From: Micromonospora sp. PLK6-60
Lineage (GTDB): Bacteria > Actinomycetota > Actinomycetes > Mycobacteriales > Micromonosporaceae
Assembly: GCF_019890675.1 (NCBI RefSeq)
Contig: NZ_JAIOAA010000008.1
Coordinates: 213,649 to 277,648 of the forward strand
Reading direction: 5' to 3'
Length of the DNA stretch: 64,000 nt
The number at the start of each line of letters is the position of its first letter. The first letter of the stretch is position 1. Position numbers and translations under genes: made by a program. Under the pieces are notes generated by a model. The model did no database searches. It had not been told where the DNA came from and saw nothing but the letters and a program-made list of their open reading frames with translations. This document shows positions 8,187 through 16,895 of this stretch, one piece after another.

Positions 8187-9173
8187 GTGACGACCTCACT
8201 CAGCTCCGCCCCCGAATGGTCCACCGAGGACTGGCGGGACACCGCGCTGGCCTGGGTGGCCGAGGTGCTCGGCCGGACCGGGCGCCGGGTCACCGGCCCG
8301 GTCGAGCCGCGGGTCCGCCCCTGGTCGCTGGTCTGGCGGGTGCCCACCGACGCCGGCCCGGTCTGGTTCAAGGCCAACAATCCGGGCACCCGGTACGAGG
8401 CCGGCCTGCTGGCCGCGCTCGCCCGGCTCACCCCCGACGCGGTGCTGCACCCGCTAGCGGTGGACGCCGACCGTGGCTGGTCGCTGCTCCCCGACGGTGG
8501 CCCCAGCCTGCGCGACGTGCTGGCCGGCGAGCGGGATCTGACCCACTGGGAGCGGGTGCTGCCCACGTACGGGGGCGTCCAGCGGGCGACGGCCTCGCAC
8601 GTCGACGCGCTGCTGGAGCTGGGGGTGCCGGACCGGCGCCCGGCCCGGTTGAGCGAGGGGTTCGGGGAGTTGCTGGCCGCCGAGGACGATCTGCTGCTCG
8701 GCGCGGAGGGCGGGATGAGCGGCGAGCTGCACGAGCGGCTGCGCGGCTACCGGCCGGAGTTCGACGAGCGGTGCCGGCGGCTCGCCGAGATCGGCGTACC
8801 GGCCACCATCCAGCACGACGACCTGCACGACGGCAACGTCTTCGCCACGGGCGGCGGCTACCGCTTCTTCGACTGGGGTGACGCGTCGGTCGCCCATCCC
8901 TTCGGCACCCTGCTGGTGACGTTGCGCTCGGTGGCGTACGCCTTCGAGCTGCCGGCCGGCGATCCGGCACTGGTGCGGCTGCGCGACGCGTACCTGGAGG
9001 GCTGGACCGACCGGTACGACCGGGTGACCCTGCGCGAGGCGGCCGACCTGGCGATCACGACCGCCAAGGTGAGCCGGGCGCTGTCCTGGCGGTCCGCCCT
9101 GCGCACCCCCGACCCGGCGCGGTCGGAGTACGCCGCCGCGGTCCCCGGCTGGCTCGAAGAGCTGTTCAACTGA
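8187..9173 (+). CDS. Aminoglycoside phosphotransferase-family protein
   Basis: A 328-residue protein with the APH/choline-kinase fold. The catalytic loop reads TIQHDDLHDGNVF (Asp as catalytic base) and the metal-binding aspartate is in RFFDWGDASVAHPFG. The N-terminal lobe (VWRVPTDAGPVWFKAN) carries the likely ATP-binding lysine. Such proteins phosphorylate small molecules; many are not resistance enzymes, so no drug substrate is claimed. GTG 8187 was chosen because it lies seven bases after TAGCCT. The stop codon runs into a perfect palindrome. Confidence 0.85.
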   Translation: MTTSLSSAPEWSTEDWRDTALAWVAEVLGRTGRRVTGPVEPRVRPWSLVWRVPTDAGPVWFKANNPGTRYEAGLLAALARLTPDAVLHPLAVDADRGWSLLPDGGPSLRDVLAGERDLTHWERVLPTYGGVQRATASHVDALLELGVPDRRPARLSEGFGELLAAEDDLLLGAEGGMSGELHERLRGYRPEFDERCRRLAEIGVPATIQHDDLHDGNVFATGGGYRFFDWGDASVAHPFGTLLVTLRSVAYAFELPAGDPALVRLRDAYLEGWTDRYDRVTLREAADLAITTAKVSRALSWRSALRTPDPARSEYAAAVPGWLEELFN

Positions 9174-9225
9174 AAGGAGGGGCCCCTTATTAACAGACGT
9201 CTGTTAATAAGGGGCCCCTCCTTTC
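9172..9225. repeat. GGGGCCCC/TTAAC dispersed repeat, copy 3: 54-bp perfect palindrome
   Basis: Every base from 9172 to 9225 pairs symmetrically about 9198/9199. Each arm reads GAAAGGAGGGGCCCCTTATT then AACAGAC. It begins inside the stop codon of the phosphotransferase gene and could act as a terminator or cruciform. Confidence 0.92.
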
Positions 9226-9316
9226 CAGCGGACAAGCGGTGCGATCGGCGGGGTGGAACTTCCAAAAACGTCGGCGTGACCCATGTCACCCCAGGTCACC
9301 GGTCGTTGGGCAGGTC

Positions 9317-9826
9317 ATGGACGTGTTCTCCCGAACGTTCCTGCCCGCCGCCGCCGAGACCGGCCTGGCGGCCCAGACCGTCACCCGGCACATGCCGATC
9401 TTCCGCCGCTGCGTGGGCTCCGGTGACGCGCCGGTGCTGGTCACCCGGTGCAGCCGGCCGGAGCACCCGGTCAGCGCCGACTATCTGCTCCTGCTGACCC
9501 ACCGACGGCTGGTGGTCACCCGGCAGACCCGGCTGCTGCACCGGCTCCAGCTGCACCTCAACACCGAGCTGCGCGAGCTGAGCAACGTCACCTGGAGCCC
9601 CGACCCGCGCCTGCACGCCGTCGAACTGGCCGCCACCGCGATCGACGGCGTCCGCGAGCGGTTCCTCATCCGCACCGCCAACCCGAAGCAGGTGTGGCAG
9701 CTCGACGAGCTGCTCCACCATGCCTTCCGGACCCGGCTGCGCAGCCCCCGCGAGCGGATCGTCGCCACCATCGGCGAGGCCACCACCGCCCGACCCACCG
9801 GCCTGCGCGCCGCCACCGTGGGCTGA
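9317..9826 (+). CDS. Hypothetical protein, possible PH-like fold
   Basis: A 169-residue protein starting at ATG 9317 (MDVFSRTFLPAAA). The central part (YLLLLTHRRLVVTRQTR, then HAVELAATAIDGVRERFLIR) reads like alternating beta strands and ends in a helix (QVWQLDELLHHAF), as in bacterial PH-like domains. No catalytic motif is visible. It precedes the two-component operon in the same direction with about 70 bases between, so co-regulation is possible but not shown. Confidence 0.65.
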   Translation: MDVFSRTFLPAAAETGLAAQTVTRHMPIFRRCVGSGDAPVLVTRCSRPEHPVSADYLLLLTHRRLVVTRQTRLLHRLQLHLNTELRELSNVTWSPDPRLHAVELAATAIDGVRERFLIRTANPKQVWQLDELLHHAFRTRLRSPRERIVATIGEATTARPTGLRAATVG

Positions 9827-9833
9827 GCCCGGC

Positions 9834-9862
9834 TCCTTACCTGATCCGAACACGCACCTGAC
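9834..9862 (+). promoter_or_regulatory. Candidate response-regulator operator, copy A
   Basis: TCCTTACCTGATCCGAACAC followed by GCACCTGAC, about 35 bases upstream of the response-regulator start. A near-identical motif (25 of 29 bases) occurs at 12040, before the lipoprotein gene. CCTGA recurs twice within the motif, as in tandem half-sites for OmpR-type regulators. Confidence 0.5.
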
Positions 9863-9897
9863 ATCGACGCCGGCCGCCCGTCCCGCATCATGGGGCA

Positions 9898-10590
9898 GTG
9901 ACCGTCGACGCACCGCAGCGCGGTCTCGTCCTCGTGGTCGAGGACGAGCCGGCCATCGCCGACCTGGTCCGGCTCTATCTGAGCCGGGACGGCTTCGGCG
10001 TACACCTGGAGCGGGAGGGCGCGGCCGGGCTGGCCGCCGCCCGCCGGCTGCGGCCGGTGGCCTGCGTCCTCGACATCGCCCTGCCCGGCCTGGCCGGCAC
10101 CGAGATCTGCCGGCGGCTCCGGGCGGCCGGCGACTGGACGCCGGTCATCTTCCTCACCGCCCGCGACGACGAGGTCGACCGGATCGTCGGGCTGGAACTG
10201 GGCGCGGACGACTACGTGACCAAGCCGTTCAGCCCACGCGAGCTGGTCGCCCGGGTCCGGGCGGTGCTGCGGCGCGCGGCCGGCCCACCGGCCGGCGCGG
10301 AACAGCCCCGGGTGGTCGGGCCGGTCACCCTGGACCCGGCCCGCCGCACGGTCACCGCGGCCGGCGCGCCGGTGCAGCTCACCTCGACGGAGTTCGACCT
10401 GCTCGCGCACCTGATGGCCCGTCCCGGCCGGGTCTTCACCCGGGAGGAGTTGCTGGCCGGCGTCTGGGGGTACGCGGCGCACGGCGGCACCCGGACCGTA
10501 GACGTGCACGTCGCCCAGGTCCGGGCCAAGCTCGGCGCGGCGAGCGTGATCCGCACCCACCGAGGTGTCGGGTACGCCGCCGATGCCTGA
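9898..10590 (+). CDS. OmpR-family response regulator
   Basis: A 230-residue regulator. Receiver domain (residues 10-120): acidic pocket VVEDEP, phospho-acceptor Asp in CVLDIALPGLAG, switch Thr in FLTARDD and Lys in YVTKPFSPREL. Winged-helix DNA-binding domain (residues 140-228) with FDLLAHLMARPGRVFTREEL and RTVDVHVAQVRAKLG. Start GTG 9898. The stop overlaps the kinase start by eight bases, so the two are co-translated. A repeated motif upstream suggests autoregulation. Confidence 0.95.
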   Translation: MTVDAPQRGLVLVVEDEPAIADLVRLYLSRDGFGVHLEREGAAGLAAARRLRPVACVLDIALPGLAGTEICRRLRAAGDWTPVIFLTARDDEVDRIVGLELGADDYVTKPFSPRELVARVRAVLRRAAGPPAGAEQPRVVGPVTLDPARRTVTAAGAPVQLTSTEFDLLAHLMARPGRVFTREELLAGVWGYAAHGGTRTVDVHVAQVRAKLGAASVIRTHRGVGYAADA

Positions 10591-12067
10591 GCCCTCACCG
10601 CCCCGTACGGCGTCGACGGGAGCGCACCAGCCGACCGTCGTCCTGCCGTTGCTCGGCGGGCCACCGGCGCCGACGCCGGCGCGCCGGCGGTTCCCCGGCA
10701 CCCTCACCGCCCGCGCGGTGCTGGTCACCTGCGCGGTGGCGCTGGTGTCGGTGCTGGTCACCGCGCTGGTGGCGGTGCCGCTGGCGGTGCGCGGCGCGGA
10801 GCGGCGGGACCAGGCGGCGCTGGCCGCGCAGGCCCGGCTCGCCGCCGACGTGCTCCGGGTGCGCACGGCCCGGCAGCGGGACAACGCCGGGGAGCGGTTG
10901 ATCCGCCAGCTCCGCCAGCAGGAGATCGACGTGTACGTCATCCGGGACGGCCAGCCCGACCGGCCCGGCCTGCCCCGGCAGGTGGTCAGCCGGGTGGCCG
11001 CCGGCGGGAACGTCTCCGGTCGCCGGCTGGTGGCCGGGGAGCGCGCCCTGGTCGAGGGGCGGGCGTTGCCCGGCGGCGACGGGGTGGTGCTGACCCGGGT
11101 CACCCAGGGCGGGCCGTGGCGGCAGGTGCTGCGCGGCCTCTGGCTGCCGCTGCTCGCCGGGCTGGCCGCCGGGGTGGTCGCCGGGCTGCTGCTGGCCCGC
11201 CGGCTGGCCCGGCCGATCCGGCACGCCGCCACCGCCGCGGCCCGGCTGCGCGCCGGGGACCGTACGGTCCGGCTGCCGGTCGAGCCGCCCGACGAGGTGG
11301 CCGACCTGGCGTACGCGCTGAACGGGCTGGCCGCCGCGCTGGCCACCAGCGAGGGACGGCAGCGGGAGTTCCTGCTCTCCGTCTCGCACGAGTTGCGCAC
11401 CCCGCTCACCGCGATCCGCGGCTACGCCGAGGCGCTGGCCGACGGGGTGCTCGACGCCGAGGCCGTACCGGAGACCGGGCGGACCGTGCTGGCCGAGGCG
11501 CGGCACCTGGACCGCCTGGTCAGCGACCTGCTGGCGCTGGCCCGGCTGGAGGCGGCGGACTTTCCGCTCGAACCCGGCCCGGTGGACCTGGCCCGGCTGG
11601 CCGCCGACGCGGAACGCACCTGGTCCGACCGGTGCGCGGCGGTCGGGGTGCCGTTCCGGGTGGAGGTGCCGGTGGCGCCCGTGCCCGCGTACACCGATCC
11701 GGGGCGGATCCGGCAGGTGGTGGACGGGCTGCTGGAGAACGCGCTGCGGGTCGTACCCCCGGGGGCGCCGGTGGTGCTGGCGGTCCGGCCGGTCGCGGCG
11801 GACCCGGCCGCCGGCGGCATCGTCGAGGTCCGCGACGGCGGGCCCGGCCTCAGCGACGACGACCTGGCGGTGGCCTTCGAGCGGGGGGCGTTGCACCAGC
11901 GGTACCGCGGGGTGCGCAAGGTGGGCAGCGGGCTGGGCCTGGCCCTCGCGGCGGGCCTGGTCCGCCGGCTCGGTGGGGACATCGCCGCCGGGCACGCGGT
12001 CGAGGGCGGGGCGGCGTTCACCGTCCGGCTGCCCGGAAGTCCTTACCTGACCCGAACACCGGCCTGA
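10583..12067 (+). CDS. Sensor histidine kinase, partner of the upstream regulator
   Basis: A 494-residue membrane kinase. First membrane segment at about 43-67 (AVLVTCAVALVSVLVTALVA), an extracytoplasmic sensor of roughly 120 residues, second segment (LWLPLLAGLAAGVVAGLLLA), HAMP linker, HisKA box with phospho-His in LLSVSHELRTPLTAIRGYAE, then HATPase with N box GLLENALRV, G1 VRDGGPGLS and G2 GSGLGLALAAGL. ATG 10583 overlaps the regulator stop (ATGCCTGA). The signal is unknown. Its last codons overlap operator copy B. Confidence 0.94.
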   Translation: MPEPSPPRTASTGAHQPTVVLPLLGGPPAPTPARRRFPGTLTARAVLVTCAVALVSVLVTALVAVPLAVRGAERRDQAALAAQARLAADVLRVRTARQRDNAGERLIRQLRQQEIDVYVIRDGQPDRPGLPRQVVSRVAAGGNVSGRRLVAGERALVEGRALPGGDGVVLTRVTQGGPWRQVLRGLWLPLLAGLAAGVVAGLLLARRLARPIRHAATAAARLRAGDRTVRLPVEPPDEVADLAYALNGLAAALATSEGRQREFLLSVSHELRTPLTAIRGYAEALADGVLDAEAVPETGRTVLAEARHLDRLVSDLLALARLEAADFPLEPGPVDLARLAADAERTWSDRCAAVGVPFRVEVPVAPVPAYTDPGRIRQVVDGLLENALRVVPPGAPVVLAVRPVAADPAAGGIVEVRDGGPGLSDDDLAVAFERGALHQRYRGVRKVGSGLGLALAAGLVRRLGGDIAAGHAVEGGAAFTVRLPGSPYLTRTPA

Positions 12068-12068
12068 C
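12040..12068 (+). promoter_or_regulatory. Candidate response-regulator operator, copy B
   Basis: TCCTTACCTGACCCGAACAC followed by CGGCCTGAC, overlapping the kinase stop codon and about 55 bases upstream of the lipoprotein gene. It matches copy A at 9834. Confidence 0.5.
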
Positions 12069-12123
12069 CCGCGGCCGACGCGGGGGCGCGACGCTGGACG
12101 CACCACCGACGAGAGGGAGAGTC

Positions 12124-12684
12124 ATGGCACGGTACGGATTCGGGGTGGCGCTGGTCGCGGCGGTCGCGCTGGGCGTCGCGGGCTGCGCCCCGGCCCAGGA
12201 CACCGCGCGGGACAACGGGGTCGAGGTGGCCGCGGCGATGGGCGCGGAGGGGCAGGCGCTCGCCGCGATGGGCTTCGACCCGGCAGACCTGGAGGCCGGC
12301 CCGGCGCCGTCGGCCGACCCGTCCGGCGCGGCCGAGCCGAAGACCAGGCGCGGCGAGCGGGCCGAGGAGTGGCGCAACCGGCACCGGGCCCGGGTGCTGT
12401 TGCGGCGCGGCACGCTGCACGGCGAGGCCGTGGTGCGCACGAAGGACGGCGGTACGAAGACCGTCGTGGTGCAGCGTGGTGAGGTCACCGCGATCGACGG
12501 CGACTCGATGACCGTGAAGTCGACCGACGGCTTCACCCTGACCTGGGCCTTCGGCGAGAAGCTGCGGGTGGTCGAGCGGCGGGCCACGGTGCGGGCGAGC
12601 GACGTCAAGGCGGGTACGACGGTGGGCATCGCCGGCGCGAAGGACGGCGACCGCTCCGTCGCCCGGCTCATCCTGGTGAAGTGA
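12124..12684 (+). CDS. Exported lipoprotein with DUF5666-like domain
   Basis: A 186-residue protein with a lipoprotein signal peptide (positive start, hydrophobic core VALVAAVALG, lipobox GVAGC). A Pro/Ala-rich spacer follows, then a small beta-rich region (VVVQRGEVTAIDGDSMTVKS, TDGFTLTWAFGEKLRV) resembling DUF5666. ATG 12124 follows GAGAGGGAGAG. It lies directly after the two-component operon and behind a copy of the same upstream motif, so it is a likely target and may report envelope state to the kinase. Confidence 0.78.
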   Translation: MARYGFGVALVAAVALGVAGCAPAQDTARDNGVEVAAAMGAEGQALAAMGFDPADLEAGPAPSADPSGAAEPKTRRGERAEEWRNRHRARVLLRRGTLHGEAVVRTKDGGTKTVVVQRGEVTAIDGDSMTVKSTDGFTLTWAFGEKLRVVERRATVRASDVKAGTTVGIAGAKDGDRSVARLILVK

Positions 12685-12737
12685 AAGGAGGGGCCCCTTC
12701 TTAACGCATTCGGTAGAGGAGGGGCCCCTTCTTAACA
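12684..12737 (+). repeat. GGGGCCCC/TTAAC dispersed repeat, copy 4
   Basis: Two half-units of AGGAGGGGCCCCTTCTTAAC joined by GCATTCGGTAG, starting at the last base of the lipoprotein stop codon. This is the cleanest tandem form in the window. Confidence 0.9.
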
Positions 12738-12757
12738 ACCCAGTTGACGCGACAACG

Positions 12758-14353
12758 TCAGTAGACGCGGGAGCCGATGAAGTCGTCCCGGCCGTAACCG
12801 ACCGGGTTGGCGTACGACCGGGACTGGAACGACCACTGCTGCCGGGTGCTGGTGGAGCAGGTCGCCAGCCGCAGTCGCGGCGTGCCCAGCAACGGGTTGT
12901 CGAAGGCCACACAGAGGTTCGTCGCGCCGGCCGGCTTGAGCTGGTTGCCGGCGAAGACGAACTTCTGGTTGGCGCCGCCGTGGCAGTCGTAGATGTTCAC
13001 CGCCGTGTTGGCGGTCAACGAGCCGCCCGCCACGTCCAGGCAGCGGTCGTGGGAGAGCTCGGAGTGCAGCGACTGGCGGTTCGGGTCGTACCAGAAGCCC
13101 TGGTTACGCCCGCCGTGACAGGTGTACGACTGCTGCACGGTGCCGTTGCGCGAGTCGTACCCCTTGCCGTCCACGCAGGTGCCGGTGGCGGCGTTGCGCA
13201 ACTGCTTGAACTCCAGCAGGCCCGGGTAGAGCACGCCATTGCCGGTGCTGGCCGGGTCGACGCAGGTCGCCCGGTCGAGGCCGGCGGTCCAGAACTGGGT
13301 GATGCACTGGGCGAACATGCCGTGGCCCCGGTAGTTGGGGTGGAACGACTGCCGGGCGGCGTTCTCGTCCCAGATCCCGACCTCGATGAACAGACCGCGC
13401 ACCGACGTGTTGTCGGTGCACACCTCGTGGCCGTGGAAGAGCCGGCTGGCGTCCAGGTAACGGGTGCCGGTGTTGGTGGCGGCGGCCCGCAGCGCCGACT
13501 CGAACAGCGGCACCGCCTTGTTCCGGGCGAACGCGGCGTCGGCCAGGTAGAGCAGGCAGCCGCCGGAGTACCAGCCGGGGAAGTTCGGGTTGTCCTCCAC
13601 GTCCGGGCTGCCCGGGCTGGGGTACGACATCAGCACCAGCTCGTAGTCGGAGCGCAGGTACCCGGCGCCGGTCATCGTCTGCCGGATCGAGTTGAGCGCC
13701 TGCTCGACCGCCTGCCGGCTGCCGTCGGTGCGGATGGTCCACTGGTCGGTGTACGTCGGCCAGCAGGCCCCCTGGAAGAACACCCGACGGACCGCGCAGT
13801 CGGTGGCGACCGGGCCGAACTGGATGGTGCCGTCGCCGTTCGCGCCGACCACCACCCAGATCAGCTTGACGTGCGTGTTCCGGGCCTTGATCGCCAGTTG
13901 GCCGCCCTGGTTGAGTTCGTTGTGCTGGGTGGGACCGCCCGCGATCAGGTTCCACGGGGTGGCGCCGGAGCAGGCCAGGTTGTACCTGGTGTCCGCCGGG
14001 ATGCCGGTGCGGAAGACCGCCTGGTCGTACGAGCGGTCGCACCAGTTGCCGGGCTGGTGGGTGCCGGGGACGTAGTTGCCGACCCCTTCCCCGGAGATCT
14101 CGCTGTCGCCCATCGTGAGGATCGAGCTGCGGCGCTGCTCGATCGGGCGGATGTCGGGTGAGCCGTAGAGGGCGGTGGCCTCCGCGGCGCGGACGGCCTC
14201 CAGGCTGGCGGAGAGCGGTTGGACGGGGGGCCGGTCGGCTGCGGTGGCGGAGGTGGCGGGACCGGCGATCAGCTGCAGGACGAGAGCGGTGGCGAACCCG
14301 AGGGCGAGGGCCCGGCGGGTCACCCGTTCGCGCCTGGCAGGGGTACCAGACAT
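12758..14353 (-). CDS. Secreted SGNH/GDSL hydrolase with C-terminal ricin-type lectin domain
   Basis: A 531-residue exported protein. Signal peptide (RRALALGFATALVLQLIAGPATSATA). SGNH esterase domain: block I with the nucleophile in ILTMGDSEISGEG, later ACSGAT and GANG segments, and the catalytic His in QSFHPNYRGHG. The last 140 residues form a ricin B/CBM13 lectin domain with repeated Gln-Trp/Phe ends (NQGFWYD, NQKFVFAG, RQQWSFQ). It probably de-esterifies polysaccharides or lipids outside the cell. ATG 14353 follows AAAGGAG. Confidence 0.9.
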   Translation of the reverse strand: MSGTPARRERVTRRALALGFATALVLQLIAGPATSATAADRPPVQPLSASLEAVRAAEATALYGSPDIRPIEQRRSSILTMGDSEISGEGVGNYVPGTHQPGNWCDRSYDQAVFRTGIPADTRYNLACSGATPWNLIAGGPTQHNELNQGGQLAIKARNTHVKLIWVVVGANGDGTIQFGPVATDCAVRRVFFQGACWPTYTDQWTIRTDGSRQAVEQALNSIRQTMTGAGYLRSDYELVLMSYPSPGSPDVEDNPNFPGWYSGGCLLYLADAAFARNKAVPLFESALRAAATNTGTRYLDASRLFHGHEVCTDNTSVRGLFIEVGIWDENAARQSFHPNYRGHGMFAQCITQFWTAGLDRATCVDPASTGNGVLYPGLLEFKQLRNAATGTCVDGKGYDSRNGTVQQSYTCHGGRNQGFWYDPNRQSLHSELSHDRCLDVAGGSLTANTAVNIYDCHGGANQKFVFAGNQLKPAGATNLCVAFDNPLLGTPRLRLATCSTSTRQQWSFQSRSYANPVGYGRDDFIGSRVY

Positions 14354-14393
14354 CGACGCACTCCTTTCGCCTCGATCGCGGGACGTCGATCGA

Positions 14394-14434
14394 GTTACCA
14401 GACGGTAACGCCGATGTCGAGGTATGTGAATACC
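14394..14434. promoter_or_regulatory. Two small palindromes upstream of the SGNH gene
   Basis: GTTACC-AGAC-GGTAAC at 14394-14409 and GGTAT-GTGA-ATACC at 14421-14434, within the upstream region of the secreted esterase. Possible operator sites; the regulator is unknown. Confidence 0.35.
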
Positions 14435-14476
14435 TCTCAGGAACCTTCTGATGGGATGCGGAAAGTCGCCCAGGGT

Positions 14477-14529
14477 GTTAGGCGGGGCCCCTTCCAATCG
14501 CTAGGCGATTGGAAGGGGCCCCGCCTAAC
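14477..14529. repeat. GGGGCCCC/TTAAC dispersed repeat, copy 5: 53-bp palindrome
   Basis: Arms of 25 bases pair perfectly around loop TAG (14502-14504); each arm contains TTAGGCGGGGCCCCTTCCAA then TCGC. The stop codon of the minus-strand glycosyltransferase (TAG, 14525-14527) lies inside it. Confidence 0.92.
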
Positions 14530-16771
14530 GGCCGGGCGGCAGGGCGTAACCCGTGTAGCCGCGCCACCGCAGCGACCAGCCCGCCGGGACGACCTTCGCG
14601 CACTCGGGCCGGCTGCCGGAGCAGACGATCGCGTCCACCGAGGACGGATCGGCGGGCGGCCGGTCCGGCAGCACCGACTGCAACGCCACCAGCTCCGGTG
14701 GCCGCCCGTCGGCGTCGCGCAGCAGCAACCACCAGGGGTACTCCCAGTTGTCGTACTGCTGGGACAGGCCGATCCGGCGGGCGCCGCTGTCCCGTACGCC
14801 GGCCGCCGCCCAGCGGAAGTCGGCCGCCCACTGCGGCCGCCGCACGAACCGGGTCTCCCAGTCCGACGAGGTCAGCAGCGACTCCGCCCCCAGCAGCCGG
14901 CGTGGATAGCCGTACGCCAGGGTCAGCGCCCCGGCCAGCGCGGAGCCGGCCAGCACGGCCACCGCCACCCCGGCCGCCACCGACCGCCGGCCCGCCGCCG
15001 CCCGGCGTTGGAACAGCGCGTCCAGCCAGAGCCCGGCCAGCGGTACGGCCACCACCAGGGCGTAGAGCAGCAGCCGGTTCCCCCAGGTCTGCCACTTGAT
15101 CATGCTGGCGTGTAGCAGCACGACGGTCACCACCACCACCGCGTACGCGCGCAGCGCGCCGGCCCGCTCCGGGCTGATCCGGCGCGGCCGGGCCAGCGCC
15201 AGTACGGCCCCGAGCAGGGCCAGCGAACCGGCCACCGGGAAGGCCGCCCGGTCCTCGTCCGGATACCAGGCCGGCACGGGGAACCGCTCGTTGCCGAAGG
15301 TGATCGCCCGGTCCTGCGGGTCCACCCCGACCGCCCGGGCGCCGTCGGCGATCACCGTCGCGCCCGCCCGGCTCAGCGGGAAGAGCGGCGTGTCCAGGGC
15401 GGTGTGCCCGATCCGGGCCAGGTTGACCAGGACGGCCGCCGGATCGTGGCGTTCCATCGGGATCGAGTCGCGCAGCCGCGGCGGCCCGAGCGGATGGCCG
15501 AACTCGGCCGTCTCCCGGGCCAGGAACGGTCCGACCACGACGGCGGCGACCAGCATGACCAGCAGGGAGCCGCCCAGAGTGGCCACCACCGGACCGGCAC
15601 GGAACCGGCCACCCCGACCCCACCGGCCGCCGTCTCCCGCCGCACCGCCGCGTCCGGCGCCTGCCGGGCCGACCGCGTCCGCCGGCCCCACCGCGCCGGC
15701 CGGGACTGCCGGGTCCAGCCCGCCCACCGGGACCGCCGAAGCCACCGCCTCCGCCGCGCCGGCCGGCGCCAGGGCGCGCGCCTCCGATCGCGGTGCCCGG
15801 CGCTGGCGGGGCACCGTCCGGACCGGCGGCCCGGGTGGGGCGGCGCGGCGGGCCAGTCGCAGTTGGGCGACCCCCCAGAGCAGCAGCAGCGGGCCGACCG
15901 CGATCAGCCCGCTGGTCTTGGTCAGCGCGGTCAGGCCGGTGGCGGCGCCGAGGGCCAGCAGCGAGCCGAGGCCGGCCCGCCGGCGCAGCCCGTCGAGGGC
16001 GAGGGTCGCCGCGCCGGCCGCCCAGGCCGCGACCACCAGGTCGGTCTGGGTGCTGGTCGCCTGGAGCACCACCATCGGGGTGGTGGCCAGCACGAACGCG
16101 GTGAGCAACTGGGCCCGCCGGCCGCCGCCGAGCTGGGCGGTGACCCGGGTGACCGCCAGCAGGCAGCCGAGCGCCGCAGCCCACTGCACCAGGTTGTGCA
16201 GCCCGTCCCCGCCGGTGAGCAGGCGCAGGTGCAGCAGCAGGTACTCCGCGCCCGGCGGGATGGTCACCTGCCGGTGGATCGCGGTCGGCCAGAATTCCAA
16301 GCTCCGCTGGGCCACCCAGTGCTCCACCTTGGGCAGGTGGTAGGTCTGCGAGTCGAAGTTGTTCGGTGCGGCGAGCAGCGCCACGACCAGCTCGACCAGG
16401 ACCACCGCCAGCACCGCGCCGGCCAGCAGCCGTTCGGCCCGGCCCCCCGTACGCCGGAAGTCCCGGACCGCCGCGGCCCGCTCGCGGGCCAGTCGGGCGG
16501 CGCCCCGGCCGGCCCGGCGCCACCACGCCAGGGCCACCGCCGCGCCGAGGAAGAGCAGCCACGCCGCCGCGAACGCCGGCCGGGTGAGCGCGCGCGCCGC
16601 GCCGAGCAGCTCCACCACGAGTACGGCGAACGTGGCGACCACCAGCGCCGCGCGCAGCGCGGCCAGCCGTAGCGGGGCCACGGTGTCCGTGCCGTGCGGG
16701 CGCAGCGCCGCCGTGAGGGCGCAGAGCGCCAGTACCGGCAGGACGACGAGCAGTGATCCAGCCCACGACAT
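14525..16771 (-). CDS. Multi-pass membrane glycosyltransferase (GT-C/GT39-like)
   Basis: A 748-residue protein with about eleven membrane segments. The acidic motif after the early segments (APNNFDSQTYHLPKVEHWVA) fits the first extracytoplasmic loop of polyprenol-phosphate-sugar-dependent GT-C enzymes such as ArnT/PMT relatives. A Pro/Ala/Gly-rich stretch of roughly 90 residues (about 320-410) interrupts the membrane region and may be a cytoplasmic loop. The end is soluble. ATG 16771 has no ribosome binding site but follows TTTACTTT closely, suggesting a leaderless transcript. It is divergent from a GT2 gene that could supply its lipid-linked donor. Confidence 0.78.
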   Translation of the reverse strand: MSWAGSLLVVLPVLALCALTAALRPHGTDTVAPLRLAALRAALVVATFAVLVVELLGAARALTRPAFAAAWLLFLGAAVALAWWRRAGRGAARLARERAAAVRDFRRTGGRAERLLAGAVLAVVLVELVVALLAAPNNFDSQTYHLPKVEHWVAQRSLEFWPTAIHRQVTIPPGAEYLLLHLRLLTGGDGLHNLVQWAAALGCLLAVTRVTAQLGGGRRAQLLTAFVLATTPMVVLQATSTQTDLVVAAWAAGAATLALDGLRRRAGLGSLLALGAATGLTALTKTSGLIAVGPLLLLWGVAQLRLARRAAPPGPPVRTVPRQRRAPRSEARALAPAGAAEAVASAVPVGGLDPAVPAGAVGPADAVGPAGAGRGGAAGDGGRWGRGGRFRAGPVVATLGGSLLVMLVAAVVVGPFLARETAEFGHPLGPPRLRDSIPMERHDPAAVLVNLARIGHTALDTPLFPLSRAGATVIADGARAVGVDPQDRAITFGNERFPVPAWYPDEDRAAFPVAGSLALLGAVLALARPRRISPERAGALRAYAVVVVTVVLLHASMIKWQTWGNRLLLYALVVAVPLAGLWLDALFQRRAAAGRRSVAAGVAVAVLAGSALAGALTLAYGYPRRLLGAESLLTSSDWETRFVRRPQWAADFRWAAAGVRDSGARRIGLSQQYDNWEYPWWLLLRDADGRPPELVALQSVLPDRPPADPSSVDAIVCSGSRPECAKVVPAGWSLRWRGYTGYALPPGR

Positions 16772-16895
16772 GGGCGAAAGTAAACAGCATTCACCTGTGG
16801 ACCCGGCGGCCCCGGCAGCGGCGGTGCTGACGGCATCCAGACGGCGTGCCAGGCTACGCTAGGCCCGACTTCCCATCGCCACCGTGGAGATCCCC

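Noticed and set aside
8187..9173. An aminoglycoside resistance gene.
   Set aside because: Only general APH-fold motifs are visible; the family is broad and no resistance-specific signature was recognised.
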